Origin: an uncultured Eubacteriales bacterium
GTDB lineage: Bacteria; Bacillota; Clostridia; Christensenellales; Aristaeellaceae
Direction: 5' to 3'
DNA: 52,642 bases
NCBI GenBank assembly: GCA_902788445.1
Contig: CADAKE010000002.1
Coordinates: 6,471 to 59,112 of the forward strand
The position numbers and the translations under genes are program-made. Under the pieces are notes generated by a model. It was not told the origin of the DNA and did not search any database. It saw nothing but the letters and a program-made list of their open reading frames with translations. Shown here one piece after another: positions 15,476-24,398 of the stretch. The stretch's first letter is position 1. Every line of letters starts with the position of its first letter.

Positions 15476-16765
15476 TTACCTGAACTCTTTCTCTCCCGCG
15501 ATAATGTCGTTCAGGTCGAAAATCAGATTGCCGTTACTGACCTCATAGGCCAGGGGGATGGGGTTGCAGCCGCCCTTGAAGCCGATGGTGTTGATGTTCA
15601 TCACCACGTCGCAGCGCTTGCAGATCACCTGGCCGCTGCGCTCGAAGTACCCGGCGTTGCCGCACACCTCGCAGGCGTCCAGCCCCACGCCGTAGGAAGC
15701 GGAATTGGGCTTCTTCACCACGATCCAGCGCACGTCGATGTTCTTGTCGGTGCGGTACTCGAAGCGGTGCAGATGGCCGTCGTTCACGCTCTCCAGGGGG
15801 ATGAGGATTTTTCCGTCCGCCACGGTATAGGTTTCCGGCGCGGACAATTCCACCACCTTGGTGTCCTGGGTTTTCACGATGGTCATGATCCCTACGCACA
15901 GCAGCACGCACACCAGCGTGCCCACCGCGATGCGGCGGTAGCGGCGGTTCCGGGCTTTCAGCTTACGAAGCTGGGCGGAGTTATCATAGGTCTCGGTGAT
16001 CTTCGTGCCCTGCCGGAAGAACAGCAGCGCCAGCACCGCGGCCAGGCCCGCGATGATCCACTGGAACAGCATGGCATGGTTGGCGGTGAACATCATCCAA
16101 TCGCCGATCCAGCCGTAAGCCGCGTCGGTGTACTTCACCGGCCAGCCCAGCCATTTGGCCCGGTTCACCCAGGGAACAAAGAAGCGGCCGAAGCAGTAAA
16201 CGGAAAAGCTCAGCAGCCCGGCGTTCATGAGCACAGGCAGGACGCCGTAGGGCTTTATGGTCAACGCGCAGGCGTACAGCAGGCGCGAATAAATCAGCAG
16301 CAAAACCAGCGCCAGCAGCCATCCGGCCAGGCGCTCCATATAATAGGAGGACAGGTACCCGTTCCCCATGGTGTTGAAGCTGAACGGATACAGCAGCACG
16401 CCGGGCAGGGTATAGAAAATCAGCGTGGCGGACAGAACAGTTCCCGCCGCGCACAGCAGCGCGCCGCCCACGTTCAGGCGCTTGTTTTCCTTCCGCCCGC
16501 AAATCAGGGTCAGGAGGAGGAACAGCACCGCCGCAATCAGGATAACGGCGTAAATATAATGATTCCAATGGCTGGAGATGATGAGGTTGGTGTTATATTT
16601 CACAATCGCCAGCGCGACAGAGGCCAACACGCCCGCCCCCAGGGCGATGCCGTGGATCATGCGGCCCTTGCGGCCATACAGCCGGGACAGCATGGCGTGC
16701 ATCCAGGTGGTCAGGGTGACGGTCAGGAACAAATCCTGGGTCACCATCCAAAGGTATTTGAACAC
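15476..16765 (-). CDS. DUF2318 family Fe-S-containing membrane protein
   Basis: The 429-residue protein has about eight to nine predicted membrane segments (residues 1-300) followed by an outer soluble domain. That domain holds a cysteine cluster: CEVCGNAGYF, ICKRCDVVMN and a later FKGGCNPIPL. This is the hallmark of DUF2318 proteins encoded with P19/FTR1 iron transporters, thought to bind an Fe-S or other metal site and move electrons. The start is GTG at 16765, seven bases after CGGAGG. In this operon it is the natural candidate to carry electrons across or along the membrane to the flavin-bearing permease; that link is inference. Confidence 0.85.
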   Translation of the reverse strand: MFKYLWMVTQDLFLTVTLTTWMHAMLSRLYGRKGRMIHGIALGAGVLASVALAIVKYNTNLIISSHWNHYIYAVILIAAVLFLLLTLICGRKENKRLNVGGALLCAAGTVLSATLIFYTLPGVLLYPFSFNTMGNGYLSSYYMERLAGWLLALVLLLIYSRLLYACALTIKPYGVLPVLMNAGLLSFSVYCFGRFFVPWVNRAKWLGWPVKYTDAAYGWIGDWMMFTANHAMLFQWIIAGLAAVLALLFFRQGTKITETYDNSAQLRKLKARNRRYRRIAVGTLVCVLLCVGIMTIVKTQDTKVVELSAPETYTVADGKILIPLESVNDGHLHRFEYRTDKNIDVRWIVVKKPNSASYGVGLDACEVCGNAGYFERSGQVICKRCDVVMNINTIGFKGGCNPIPLAYEVSNGNLIFDLNDIIAGEKEFR

Positions 16766-16807
16766 GGTAAAACCTCCGAAAAATCAGAGTTTTCTAAACG
16801 CGCGGAA

Positions 16808-16844
16808 TGCTGGCGCGTCTTCCCCCGCGGAGGACACGCCAGCA
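16808..16844 (-). other. Intercistronic stem-loop between P19 and DUF2318 genes
   Basis: TGCTGGCG (16808-16815) pairs with CGCCAGCA (16837-16844), with further pairing inside. No T run follows, so it is more likely an mRNA processing or stability element than a terminator. It could let the P19 message be more abundant than the downstream genes. Confidence 0.55.
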
Positions 16845-16874
16845 CATTGCATTTGTTGGGTAACTTTTATGAAA

Positions 16875-17429
16875 TTACCATTCCTTGACGAACTTCCAGC
16901 CGGTCCAGGTGGCAACCAGGGGTTCGGTCCAGAAACCGTCCTTGGCTTCAACGCCGGTTTCCGCGTCCACGTGCAGCAGGTAGCCGTTTTCAGCGGGGCT
17001 CTTGATGTACAGGGTGATGGTGTATTCGCCTTCGGGCAGGGGGATGTTGTTGCCGTAGTGGGGGCCGTCAGAAGCCGCCATGGGCATCATGGAACCGGAG
17101 TACACTTCCTTGCCTTCCAGATCTTTGATGACGAAGTCGATGCTCAGATAGGGCACCCAGCCGTCCACGGGGAAACCGTAGGGGTTTTCGTTGGCGGTCA
17201 AATCCACTTCGATGTGCAGGTCAGAGCCTTCCTTGGGGGTGGCGTTTTCCACGGGCGCCATATCCACGGGCTGGAAATACACCATGCTCATGGTCATGAA
17301 GCCGACTTCCTGTTCGCCTTCCACGCCCAGTTCATATTCGTCGAAACCAGCTTCTTCTTCCGCAACCGCGAAAGCGGAAACGGCGAACAGCATCATAGCG
17401 GCCAGCAAGAGAGCGATAAACTTCTTCAT
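16875..17429 (-). CDS. P19/Tp34-type iron-binding protein
   Basis: The 184-residue exported protein belongs to the P19/Tp34/FetP family of dimeric beta-sandwich metal-binding proteins that work with FTR1 permeases. A signal peptide (MKKFIALLLAAMMLFAVSAFA) is followed by EEEAGFDEYELG. The metal-site region is Met-rich (GFMTMSMVYFQPVDM, near residue 43), and the conserved His lies in DGPHYGNNIPLPEG near 121. The ATG at 17429 follows GAGGAGG and starts the signal peptide; an in-frame start 66 nt upstream would place extra residues before it. Lacking a lipobox, it is probably released or held by partner proteins. Confidence 0.9.
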   Translation of the reverse strand: MKKFIALLLAAMMLFAVSAFAVAEEEAGFDEYELGVEGEQEVGFMTMSMVYFQPVDMAPVENATPKEGSDLHIEVDLTANENPYGFPVDGWVPYLSIDFVIKDLEGKEVYSGSMMPMAASDGPHYGNNIPLPEGEYTITLYIKSPAENGYLLHVDAETGVEAKDGFWTEPLVATWTGWKFVKEW

Positions 17430-17505
17430 TGTAAAATCCTCCTCAATGAATTTGAATTTCTTGTATAGCCATCGGAACGTTACGCGGGGCAGCATTCCGA
17501 AGGTA

Positions 17506-19263
17506 TCACGATTTCGCGGCGTACTGCGCCTTCAAAGCGTCGATCTTGCCGCGGTAATGGGCGATCATGAAGGTGACGAGCAGGATGATCGCCAGGATCA
17601 GCTGGGGCACCAGGGTTTCCAGGTAGGGATAGATGCCGAAGATCTGAATCACGTCGTTCTCCGGGATGCCCGGCACGCGGAGGGTCAGGTCAAACACATT
17701 GCCCTCGGCCAGTTCCTTGATGCCGCTGCCCAGGAAGCTGACGCACATCACGGCCATCAGGATGGACGTGGCGGTGAAGAATACCTTGATGGGCAGCTTG
17801 ATGGACAGCTTCGTAATCGCCAGGTAGACGAACACCAGCAGCACGCAGCCTACGCCGAAGCCCGCCCACACCATGCCGGGGTTGCCCTCCGCCAGCATCG
17901 GCTGGTAGAACAACACCACTTCCGCGCCTTCGCGGAACACGGACAGGAACGCGGTAAAGGCCAGGGCAAAGGCGCTGTTCCGCTCAACGGAGGACTGCAC
18001 CTTGCTGTCGATGTAATGGCTCCAGGAGGCAGCCTCAGCCTTGCTGATCATCCAGTTGCTCACGTAGAACAGCACGCACACGGCAATCAGGGCGGTGATG
18101 CCCTCGATCACTTCCTGCGCTAAACCCGCGCCGACGAACGCGCTCTTGGCCCAGGCCAGGATGGCGGCGGCGATGAAGCTGGCAACAACGCCCAGAATCG
18201 CGCCGATGTACACGTTTTTCAGGCTCTTGGCGTTGCCGCTCTTGGTCAGATAAGCGATGATGGCGGCGATGACCAGGATGGCTTCCAGGCCCTCGCGCAC
18301 GATGATGCCGAACGCGCCCAGGAACGTGAGCAGCCGGGGGTCGCTTTGCTGGGTTTCCGTTTCAGCCGTCACAGTCTCCCCCGCTTCCGCAGCGGCGGCA
18401 GCCTTGGCTTCCTCCTCCTGGGTGTCGATGGACTTCGCCAGCTTCAGCACCAGGTTCTTGGCGCCGTCAGTGGTGGTGCGGTATTTGTTCTTCTGGTATT
18501 TCGTCTGCGCGTTCGCCACCAGCGTGCGCAGATCGGAGAAGTATCCGTCCATCTTCTGCCTGTCTTTCAGCGACAGGTCGGTATAAATCTTGTGGCTCAG
18601 GCCGGATTCCTCATAGACGGAGTAGAAAGCGGTGTTCAGGTTGTCGATGGCCGCTTCAAAGTCCTTGTCCAGATACCCCATGTAGGCAGTATCCAGCCCT
18701 TCCTTCACCAGCGTCGCCGCTTCGTACCAGTTGGCGTACTTCATGGCGGCGTTGGGGTCGGCGGAGTATTCAGGATAGGGATCGGTGGCGACCAGCTCGC
18801 CGCGCTTGTAATATTTGGTTTCGCTCTGCGCGCCGCCCTGCATAGCCGCCAGCTTGTTACCGTCCTCGCGGATCATGGCTTTCAGTTTTGCCAATGCGCT
18901 GCGAACGGACACGATGGTTTCATGGTCGGTATTGTCTTTTTTCACCGCGGCTTTACAGGCGGAGAACTGCATTTCCACGGCGTTTTTCCGGTTGCCGGAC
19001 ACGTAGCTCATGGTCTGCCGCTCAAAGCCGGTGGTTTCGTACACCCGGAAATAGGCGTTGCTCACGTTGTTGTACGCGGTGGTGGCGTCGCCGTCCAAAT
19101 AGGCTTCAAACCCGGCGTCCAGATATTTGTCGATTTCGTCCGCCGCGTCGGCCCAGCGGGTGGAGGCCGTTTCCTCCGCCAGGCTCCCCAACGGCAGCAT
19201 CGTCAGGATCATGACCAGCGCGCAGAGCAGCGCGGCCCAGCCGATCCTTGCTTTCTTAATCAC
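17506..19263 (-). CDS. FTR1 family iron permease with duplicated extracytoplasmic domain
   Basis: This 585-residue protein is the permease of the operon. A signal-like N-terminus is followed by two similar helical repeats outside the membrane (about 38-110 and 180-260, each with a YLDxD/F-x-A-YNNV-type core and a YF-x-VYE motif). The C-terminal FTR1 domain follows, with seven or so membrane helices. Both iron-translocation motifs are intact: REGLE at 323-327 and REGAE at 444-448. The GTG at 19263 follows GGAAAGGA; a GTG 21 nt upstream lacks a spaced ribosome site. It is the first gene of the operon, so the TTAG-N6-CTAA sites upstream probably control all six genes. Confidence 0.92.
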   Translation of the reverse strand: MIKKARIGWAALLCALVMILTMLPLGSLAEETASTRWADAADEIDKYLDAGFEAYLDGDATTAYNNVSNAYFRVYETTGFERQTMSYVSGNRKNAVEMQFSACKAAVKKDNTDHETIVSVRSALAKLKAMIREDGNKLAAMQGGAQSETKYYKRGELVATDPYPEYSADPNAAMKYANWYEAATLVKEGLDTAYMGYLDKDFEAAIDNLNTAFYSVYEESGLSHKIYTDLSLKDRQKMDGYFSDLRTLVANAQTKYQKNKYRTTTDGAKNLVLKLAKSIDTQEEEAKAAAAAEAGETVTAETETQQSDPRLLTFLGAFGIIVREGLEAILVIAAIIAYLTKSGNAKSLKNVYIGAILGVVASFIAAAILAWAKSAFVGAGLAQEVIEGITALIAVCVLFYVSNWMISKAEAASWSHYIDSKVQSSVERNSAFALAFTAFLSVFREGAEVVLFYQPMLAEGNPGMVWAGFGVGCVLLVFVYLAITKLSIKLPIKVFFTATSILMAVMCVSFLGSGIKELAEGNVFDLTLRVPGIPENDVIQIFGIYPYLETLVPQLILAIILLVTFMIAHYRGKIDALKAQYAAKS

Positions 19264-19324
19264 GGAATGCTTCCTTTCCCCCACCGCTCAGCGCGGGAGC
19301 GGGCGGCAGGCGGGCACTTTTTCG

Positions 19325-19365
19325 TTAGGCAAATCTAACCCGCGGATAATATTAGCATATTCTAA
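19325..19365. promoter_or_regulatory. Two TTAG-N6-CTAA operators in front of the FTR1 operon
   Basis: TTAGGCAAATCTAA (19325-19338) and TTAGCATATTCTAA (19352-19365) share one palindromic pattern and are 27 bp apart, so they lie on nearly the same helical face offset. The FTR1 promoter probably overlaps the second (TAATAT on the minus strand near 19350), but its -35 is unclear. Confidence 0.65.
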
Positions 19366-19451
19366 CTATCCTCCGCTATTCCAAAATTGACTTTTTTCGT
19401 TTATAGGCTTGTCTGAAATTGACCAAATAAAATTCGTGCTGGCTTTTATAG

Positions 19452-19485
19452 TTAGTTTATGCTAATATATGTAAGGTATAGCTAA
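19452..19485. promoter_or_regulatory. TTAG-N6-CTAA operator plus degenerate copy in front of araC
   Basis: TTAGTTTATGCTAA (19452-19465) is a third perfect pattern match. TAAGGTATAGCTAA (19472-19485) is a one-sided match. They lie 37-70 bp upstream of the AraC start and could couple the regulator to the same signal. Confidence 0.6.
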
Positions 19486-19521
19486 CTTCAAATACACCAT
19501 CAATAGAATGGGGCGGAAAGC

Positions 19522-19911
19522 ATGAGCACGGGAAAGAAACAGGACGCCGGAGAACGGTTGACGCAGGCGGCAAAGGAATACATTGAAGCCCACAGCGCGG
19601 AAAAATTTTCGCTCCAGGCCATCGCTGGCGCTCTGTACGTGAACGGCAGCTATCTGCTGCGGGTGTTCAAGGCGCACACCGGGCATACGCTGCTCTGGTA
19701 TCATAATTATACGCGCTGCGAAAAAGCCAAGGCCCTGCTCGCCAGCGAGGAAGGAAATATTTCTCAAGCCGGTGAAGAAGCAGGCTTCGCCTCCTCCTCC
19801 CATTTTTCCCATGTATTCCGCAAGCTGACCGGCATGTCTCCCTCCGAATACCGCGCGCAGGCGCTTCAGCCCGAAGCCGATGATGCGCAGGCGGCAAATG
19901 GAAGCTGCTGA
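19522..19911 (+). CDS. AraC-type transcriptional regulator (DNA-binding domain only)
   Basis: The 129-residue protein consists almost only of the two-helix-turn-helix AraC/XylS domain: FSLQAIAGALYVNGSYLLRVFKAHTG (first HTH) and NISQAGEEAGFASSSHFSHVFRKLTGMSPSEYR (second HTH with the family signature). It has no ligand-binding domain. The ribosome site is weak (GGGGCGGAAAGC). It is divergent from the FTR1 operon across 258 bp that hold four palindromic sites. The likely role is local control of iron uptake, analogous in position to YbtA-type regulators. Its C-terminal end runs into a tandem duplication. Confidence 0.82.
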   Translation: MSTGKKQDAGERLTQAAKEYIEAHSAEKFSLQAIAGALYVNGSYLLRVFKAHTGHTLLWYHNYTRCEKAKALLASEEGNISQAGEEAGFASSSHFSHVFRKLTGMSPSEYRAQALQPEADDAQAANGSC

Positions 19912-19981
19912 AATCCAGGACAATCATCTATTGCACTTTTGCAGCAAAGCATTTACGAAACCGAGAAACAATTGCGATCAT

Positions 19982-20087
19982 TGTAGGGGCGGATAGTATC
20001 CGCCCGAAAGAATTGGATGGCAGCAATCAGCATTTTCAAGGCTTGCATGACATTGGTTAGCGCGGGCGGATGATATCCGCCCCTACA
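19982..20087. repeat. GGGGCGGAT palindromic repeat element, copy 3
   Basis: It starts TGTAGGGGCGGATAGTATCC and ends GGCGGATGATATCCGCCC-CTACA, inside the first unit of the tandem duplication. Confidence 0.8.
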
Positions 20088-20207
20088 TGCCCGGGATTTC
20101 TTGTTGTATGCAATCTGTAAGTGATCGCCCTGCTGAAATCTCAGGGCAATCGCTTATTGCAATTCTGTGACAAAACGGTTACGAAGTCGAGAAACAAGTG
20201 CGATCAT

Positions 20208-20313
20208 TGTAGGGGCGGATATCATCCGCCCGAAAGAATTGGATGGCAGTAATCAGCATTTTCAAGGCTTGCATGACATTGCTTAGCGCGGGCGGATGAT
20301 ATCCGCCCCTACA
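20208..20313. repeat. GGGGCGGAT palindromic repeat element, copy 4
   Basis: It starts TGTAGGGGCGGATATCATCC and has the same loop as copy 3 with a few changes, because it lies in the second unit of the tandem duplication. Confidence 0.8.
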
Positions 20314-20376
20314 TGCCTGGGATTTCTTGTTGTATGCAATCTGTAAGTGATTGCCCTGCTGAAATCTATTTTTCTC

Positions 20377-20405
20377 TTTTCAAACGCGCCCATTCCTGAT
20401 ATAAT
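20377..20405 (+). promoter_or_regulatory. Promoter of trkA
   Basis: A perfect TATAAT (20400-20405) follows TTTTCA (20377-20382) at 17 bp, 45 bp before the trkA ATG. Confidence 0.6.
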
Positions 20406-20449
20406 AGAATACGTTATGAATGCTTGCATTTCCAATTCAGGAGGAGCGT

Positions 20450-21811
20450 ATGCAGATCATCATTATCGGCGGGGGAAAATTGGGCATTTCCCTGGCGCAG
20501 CACCTGGTGGACGAGGGCCACAACGTGACCATGATCGACCGCAGCGAAGCCGTGGTGCAAAAGACCATGGACACCATGGACGCCATGTTCATCCACGGCA
20601 GCGGCGTGAGCGCCGATACCTTAAAAGAAGCCGACGTGCAGCACACGGACATTGTGATTGCCGTCACCATGAGCGACGAAGTCAATATGCTGGCCTGCCT
20701 GACGGCAAAAAAACTGGGCGCCCAGTATACCATCGCGCGAATCCGCGACCCGGAATACCTGAACACCCTGTCCTTCCTGCAAAAGGAGCTTTCCATCGAC
20801 TATGCCATCAACCCCGAGCGCGCCACCGCGCGGGAAATCAGCCGTATGCTGCGCTTCCCCTTCGCGGGCAGCATTGAAACCTTCGCCCGGGGCCGGGTGG
20901 AAATGGTGGATTTCCGCGCCGCCGAGGGCGACCCGGTGGTCGGCCTGCCGATGAAGGAAATGTACCGGGTGAACAAGCAATTGCCCCAGGTGCTGTTCTG
21001 CGCCGTGGAGCGCGGCGGCGAAATCATTATCCCCAAGGGTGACTTTGTCATCAAGCCCGGCGACCGCGTGCACGTGGTGTCCGACGTGGAAACCATCACG
21101 CGCTTTTTCTCCGCCCTGGGCAAAGGCATGTCCACCATCCGTTCGGTCATGGTGATGGGCGGCAGCCGGATTGCGTTCTACCTCGTGTCCATGCTGGTGC
21201 GGATGAAGATGAAGGTCTCCGTGATCGAAGTGAAAAAGGACAAGGCCCGCAGGCTGGCCGACAGCCTCCCCGGCGCTACCATCATCGAGGGCGACGGCAC
21301 CGACCAGGAGCTTTTGCAGAGCGAGGGCCTGGCTGACACCCACGCCTTCATCACCCTCTCCGACCGGGACGAGGAAAACCTCATGGCCGGGTTCTACGCC
21401 GCCCAGCAGGGCGTGAAAAAAGTGATCGTGAAATCCAGCCGGGACACCTATTCCGGCATCATGCATAATATGGGCCTGGACAGCATTATCAGCACCAAGT
21501 CCGTCGCCACCAACGATATCCTGCGCGTGGTGCGCTCCCGCTCCAGCCGCGCCAACGCCGCCGTGCAGCGCATGTACCGCCTCATGGACGGCCAGGCGGA
21601 AGCCCTGGAGTTCATCGCCCAGGCGGGAGACAAATACATCCACGTGCCGCTTAAAAATTTGCAGATCATCCCCGACGCCCTGATCGCCGTGATCGTTCGG
21701 GAAGGTCAGGTCAAAGTCCCCTTCGGCAACGACACCATCGAGGTCGGCGACTACGTGGTCGTTATCAGCCGCAAAGCCGGGCTGAGCTCGCTGGGGCAGG
21801 TGTTTAGATAA
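20450..21811 (+). CDS. trkA: Trk potassium uptake regulatory protein TrkA
   Basis: This 453-residue cytoplasmic protein binds NAD(H) or nucleotide and gates the TrkH channel. It has two RCK units in tandem. The first Rossmann motif is IIIGGGKLGISLAQHL at residues 4-19 and the second is VMVMGGSRIAFYLVSML near 228. Each is followed by a TrkA-C domain (ending FVIKPGDRVHVVSD and VGDYVVVISRK). The ATG at 20450 follows AGGAGGAGCGT; a start 30 nt upstream would add residues before the Rossmann strand. trkH follows after a 214-bp gap holding a hairpin repeat. Confidence 0.94.
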   Translation: MQIIIIGGGKLGISLAQHLVDEGHNVTMIDRSEAVVQKTMDTMDAMFIHGSGVSADTLKEADVQHTDIVIAVTMSDEVNMLACLTAKKLGAQYTIARIRDPEYLNTLSFLQKELSIDYAINPERATAREISRMLRFPFAGSIETFARGRVEMVDFRAAEGDPVVGLPMKEMYRVNKQLPQVLFCAVERGGEIIIPKGDFVIKPGDRVHVVSDVETITRFFSALGKGMSTIRSVMVMGGSRIAFYLVSMLVRMKMKVSVIEVKKDKARRLADSLPGATIIEGDGTDQELLQSEGLADTHAFITLSDRDEENLMAGFYAAQQGVKKVIVKSSRDTYSGIMHNMGLDSIISTKSVATNDILRVVRSRSSRANAAVQRMYRLMDGQAEALEFIAQAGDKYIHVPLKNLQIIPDALIAVIVREGQVKVPFGNDTIEVGDYVVVISRKAGLSSLGQVFR

Positions 21812-21841
21812 CGGTTTCGCTTTCTAAATCATACTGTATAA

Positions 21842-21963
21842 CAGATAGGGGTTAGGAGAGAGAAGATAGGAGATTGATCGTGTTATCAAATACGTCGCAA
21901 GACAATGCTGCATTTGACAGGACGATAATGATCTCCTATCTTCTCTTTCCTAACTCCTATCTC
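21842..21963. repeat. Word-repeat hairpin (AGATAGGAG type) between trkA and trkH
   Basis: The left arm (21842-21875) is built from GATAGGG/GTTAGGAG/AGATAGGAG words. The right arm (21930-21963) carries CTCCTATC/CTAACTCC complements. The loop is about 54 nt. Related words occur at 35424-35542. Confidence 0.85.
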
Positions 21964-22025
21964 GGTCATGATATCCTCAACTTCATTTTTCCTACTTTAC
22001 CAAATTGAAAGAGGGTCTTTCTTCC

Positions 22026-23471
22026 TTGAACTATAAACTGGTATTCCGGCTGCTGGGCCGGCTGCTGCTGACGGAAGCGGCGCTGATGCTGCCGTCGCTC
22101 GGCGTTTCGCTGATTTACGGTCAGGGCGACACGTTGGCGTTCCTGTGCGCCATCGCCATCACCGCCGTCGTTGGCGCGCTGCTTTCCTTCCTGCTCAAGC
22201 CGGAGCGCGAAGACCTCACTGCCCGGGACGGCATGGCGGTCGCGGGCTTAAGCTGGGTAATCCTGTCGTTTTTCGGCGCGCTGCCCTTCGTGCTCTCCGG
22301 CGCGATTCCGCACATGGTGGACGCTTACTTTGAAGCCGTCAGCGGCTTCACCACCACCGGCTCCACCATCCTGACCGAGATCGAGCATCTGCCCAAGGGC
22401 GTGCTGTTCTGGCGCTCGTTCACCCACTGGATCGGCGGCATGGGCGTGCTGGTGTTTACTTTGGCGGTGCTGCCCCGGCTGTCCGGCCGCACGTCGCATC
22501 TGGCCCGGGCGGAGAGCCCCGGCCCCACCTTTTCCAAGCTGCTGCCCAAAATGAGCGATACGGCCAAGATGCTGTACATGCTGTATTTCGCGCTGACCGC
22601 GATCGAGGCCGTGTGCCTGCTGCTGGCGGGCATGAACCTCTACGACGCGCTGATTCACGCCCTGAGCACCGCGGGCACCGGCGGCTTCTCCAACTACAAT
22701 GCCAGCGTCGGCGCGTTCCACAGCCCGCTGATCGAGTGGATCATCGGGATATTCATGATGCTGTTCGGCATCAACTTTGCCATCTATTTCCACATGCTCC
22801 GCCGCGAAAAGGAACCCATCCTGCAAAATGAGGAACTGTGGACATATCTGGCCATCGTGGCAGGCGCGACGCTGCTGATCACGCTGAACATCCTGCCCCG
22901 GTACGACGGCTTCTTTGAAGCGCTTCGGAACGCCTTTTTCCAGGTCACGTCCATCGTGTCCACCACCGGCTTTGGTTCGGCGGATTTCAACGTCTGGCCG
23001 CTGTTCTCCAAAACGCTGCTGCTGCTCCTGCTGTGCCTGGGCGCGTGCGCCGGTTCCACCGCCGGCGGCTTCAAGCTGAGCCGCGTGCTGCTGCTGGGCA
23101 AATCGGCCTACCGCGACCTGGAGCACACCATTCAGCCCCGGAAGGTCGCCGTGGTACGGCTGGAGGGCAAGGCCGTGCAGGAAAGCACCCTGGCGCAGGT
23201 GGGGGTTTATCTTTCGCTGTGGGTGGTGCTGGCGGTGCTTGGCACGCTGCTTCTTTCCCTGGGGCAGACGGATTTCGTGACCGCGTTCACCGCCGTGCTC
23301 ACCACCCTTTCCAACGTCGGCCCCGGCCTGAACGGCGTCGGGCCAACGGAAAACTTCGCCTTCTTCTCCCCTGCCGCCAAGCTGCTCCTGTCCTTCATGA
23401 TGCTGGCGGGACGCTTGGAAATTTATCCGATTTTGTTGCTCTTCGCCCCGCATGTGTGGCGGAAAAATTGA
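22026..23471 (+). CDS. trkH: Trk potassium uptake membrane subunit TrkH
   Basis: This 481-residue membrane channel subunit takes up potassium with TrkA. It has four pore-loop modules with family motifs: AVSGFTTTGSTIL (first selectivity loop), STAGTGGFSNYN (second), SIVSTTGFGSADFN (third) and TTLSNVGPGLNGVG (fourth). FWRSFTHWIGGMGVLVF is also diagnostic. TTG at 22026 (MNYKLVFRLLGRLL) was chosen because the family starts with this sequence and GAGGG lies about ten bases upstream. No separate promoter is obvious, so trkA and trkH may be one unit. Confidence 0.93.
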   Translation: MNYKLVFRLLGRLLLTEAALMLPSLGVSLIYGQGDTLAFLCAIAITAVVGALLSFLLKPEREDLTARDGMAVAGLSWVILSFFGALPFVLSGAIPHMVDAYFEAVSGFTTTGSTILTEIEHLPKGVLFWRSFTHWIGGMGVLVFTLAVLPRLSGRTSHLARAESPGPTFSKLLPKMSDTAKMLYMLYFALTAIEAVCLLLAGMNLYDALIHALSTAGTGGFSNYNASVGAFHSPLIEWIIGIFMMLFGINFAIYFHMLRREKEPILQNEELWTYLAIVAGATLLITLNILPRYDGFFEALRNAFFQVTSIVSTTGFGSADFNVWPLFSKTLLLLLLCLGACAGSTAGGFKLSRVLLLGKSAYRDLEHTIQPRKVAVVRLEGKAVQESTLAQVGVYLSLWVVLAVLGTLLLSLGQTDFVTAFTAVLTTLSNVGPGLNGVGPTENFAFFSPAAKLLLSFMMLAGRLEIYPILLLFAPHVWRKN

Positions 23472-23534
23472 TTTTCTCAGTGCGCTGACTGAAAGCGCCC
23501 TTTCAATCCCCAATCTCCGGCCATTGCACGCCGG

Positions 23535-24278
23535 TCAGGGCTTGACCGCGGCCACATGCCAGCGGTCGTCGCCCTTGCGGGGCGGCGTCATGCGCTGCCT
23601 GCCATAGAATGAAATATCCGCAAATCCCGCCTGCGTAAGCCACAGCCGCAATTCCTTCCGGGTGTGGGCGCGCTGAACCTGTCTTTCCTCCACGCGGTCA
23701 TAGGCCCCGTCCGCCCGCCGCACGAAAAGGGACAGGCTCAGCGTGACGCAGGCGGTTTTTTCATCCCATTTGTTCCGCCAGATATAGGAAACCGCGTCGT
23801 CGTCAGAATAGAGCGTGTTGTTCCCCAGCGTGCCGGACAGCTTCTCCGGCGTGGATACGTCAAAGATCAGCGCGCCGCCTGGTTTCAGGGCCGCATAAGC
23901 AGCGGAAAAGAAAGCCTGAGCGTCCTCCGGCGACGTGAGATAATTCACCCCGTCGCAGGTCGCCAGCACGCAGTCCGCCCGCCGGGGCACAGTGAGCGCC
24001 CGCATGTCCTGCTTCACGAACGGAATCATCACGCCCGCCGCCCGCGCTTTCTCCATCGCGGCGGCGAGCATTTCCTCCGACAGGTCTACGCCCGTCATCT
24101 GATACCCCATTTTGCGCAGGGGCAGCGTGAGGCCACCCGTCCCGCAGGCGCATTCCACGCAGCGCCCCTTCGTCGGCACCTGGCATTTTTCCATGAGTTC
24201 ATGGTAATGCGCCGCCCAGGCAACGTAATCCACCGTATCCATCAATCCGTCATACACGCGCGCGAATGCCCCGTACAT
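23535..24278 (-). CDS. Class I SAM-dependent methyltransferase
   Basis: The 247-residue cytoplasmic protein has a Rossmann-type methyltransferase fold. Motif I is VECACGTGGLTLPL near residue 40, followed by VDLSEEMLAAA (post-I), MRALTVPRRADCVLATCDGVNYL (motif II region) and LKPGGALIFDVSTPE (motif III). The opening YGAFARVYDGLMDTVDYVAWAAHY is typical of a group of uncharacterised Firmicutes methyltransferases. ATG 24278 follows AAAGGAG. It is divergent from pyk and convergent with trkH. The substrate is unknown. Confidence 0.85.
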   Translation of the reverse strand: MYGAFARVYDGLMDTVDYVAWAAHYHELMEKCQVPTKGRCVECACGTGGLTLPLRKMGYQMTGVDLSEEMLAAAMEKARAAGVMIPFVKQDMRALTVPRRADCVLATCDGVNYLTSPEDAQAFFSAAYAALKPGGALIFDVSTPEKLSGTLGNNTLYSDDDAVSYIWRNKWDEKTACVTLSLSLFVRRADGAYDRVEERQVQRAHTRKELRLWLTQAGFADISFYGRQRMTPPRKGDDRWHVAAVKP

Positions 24279-24398
24279 CGTCAGATTCTCCTTTGCCGCT
24301 TCCTGCGAAAAGCGCGGACGCTTCCGCCTGTTCATTATACGAAACCGGGCGCGTTCAGTCAACCTGCGGATATCCCCGGTACTTTTTTGGAGAAAGAA

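Larger units (their letters stand above)
19905..20355. repeat. Tandem duplication of a 225-226-bp segment
   Basis: Copy one runs 19905-20129 and copy two 20130-20355, with the start of a third at 20356-20366. All begin CTGCTGAAATC. The copies differ at scattered positions. Each contains one GGGGCGGAT palindrome. The first copy starts inside the last codons of araC, so the duplication boundary touches that gene. It fills the gap between araC and trkA. Confidence 0.9.

Noticed and set aside
19264..19284. Upstream GTG start of the FTR1 gene
   Set aside because: The GGAAAGGA ribosome site lies downstream of it and fits the GTG at 19263.
19325..19485. Classical Fur box or IdeR/DtxR 19-mer
   Set aside because: The TTAG-N6-CTAA spacing fits neither consensus, so only a generic palindromic operator is claimed.
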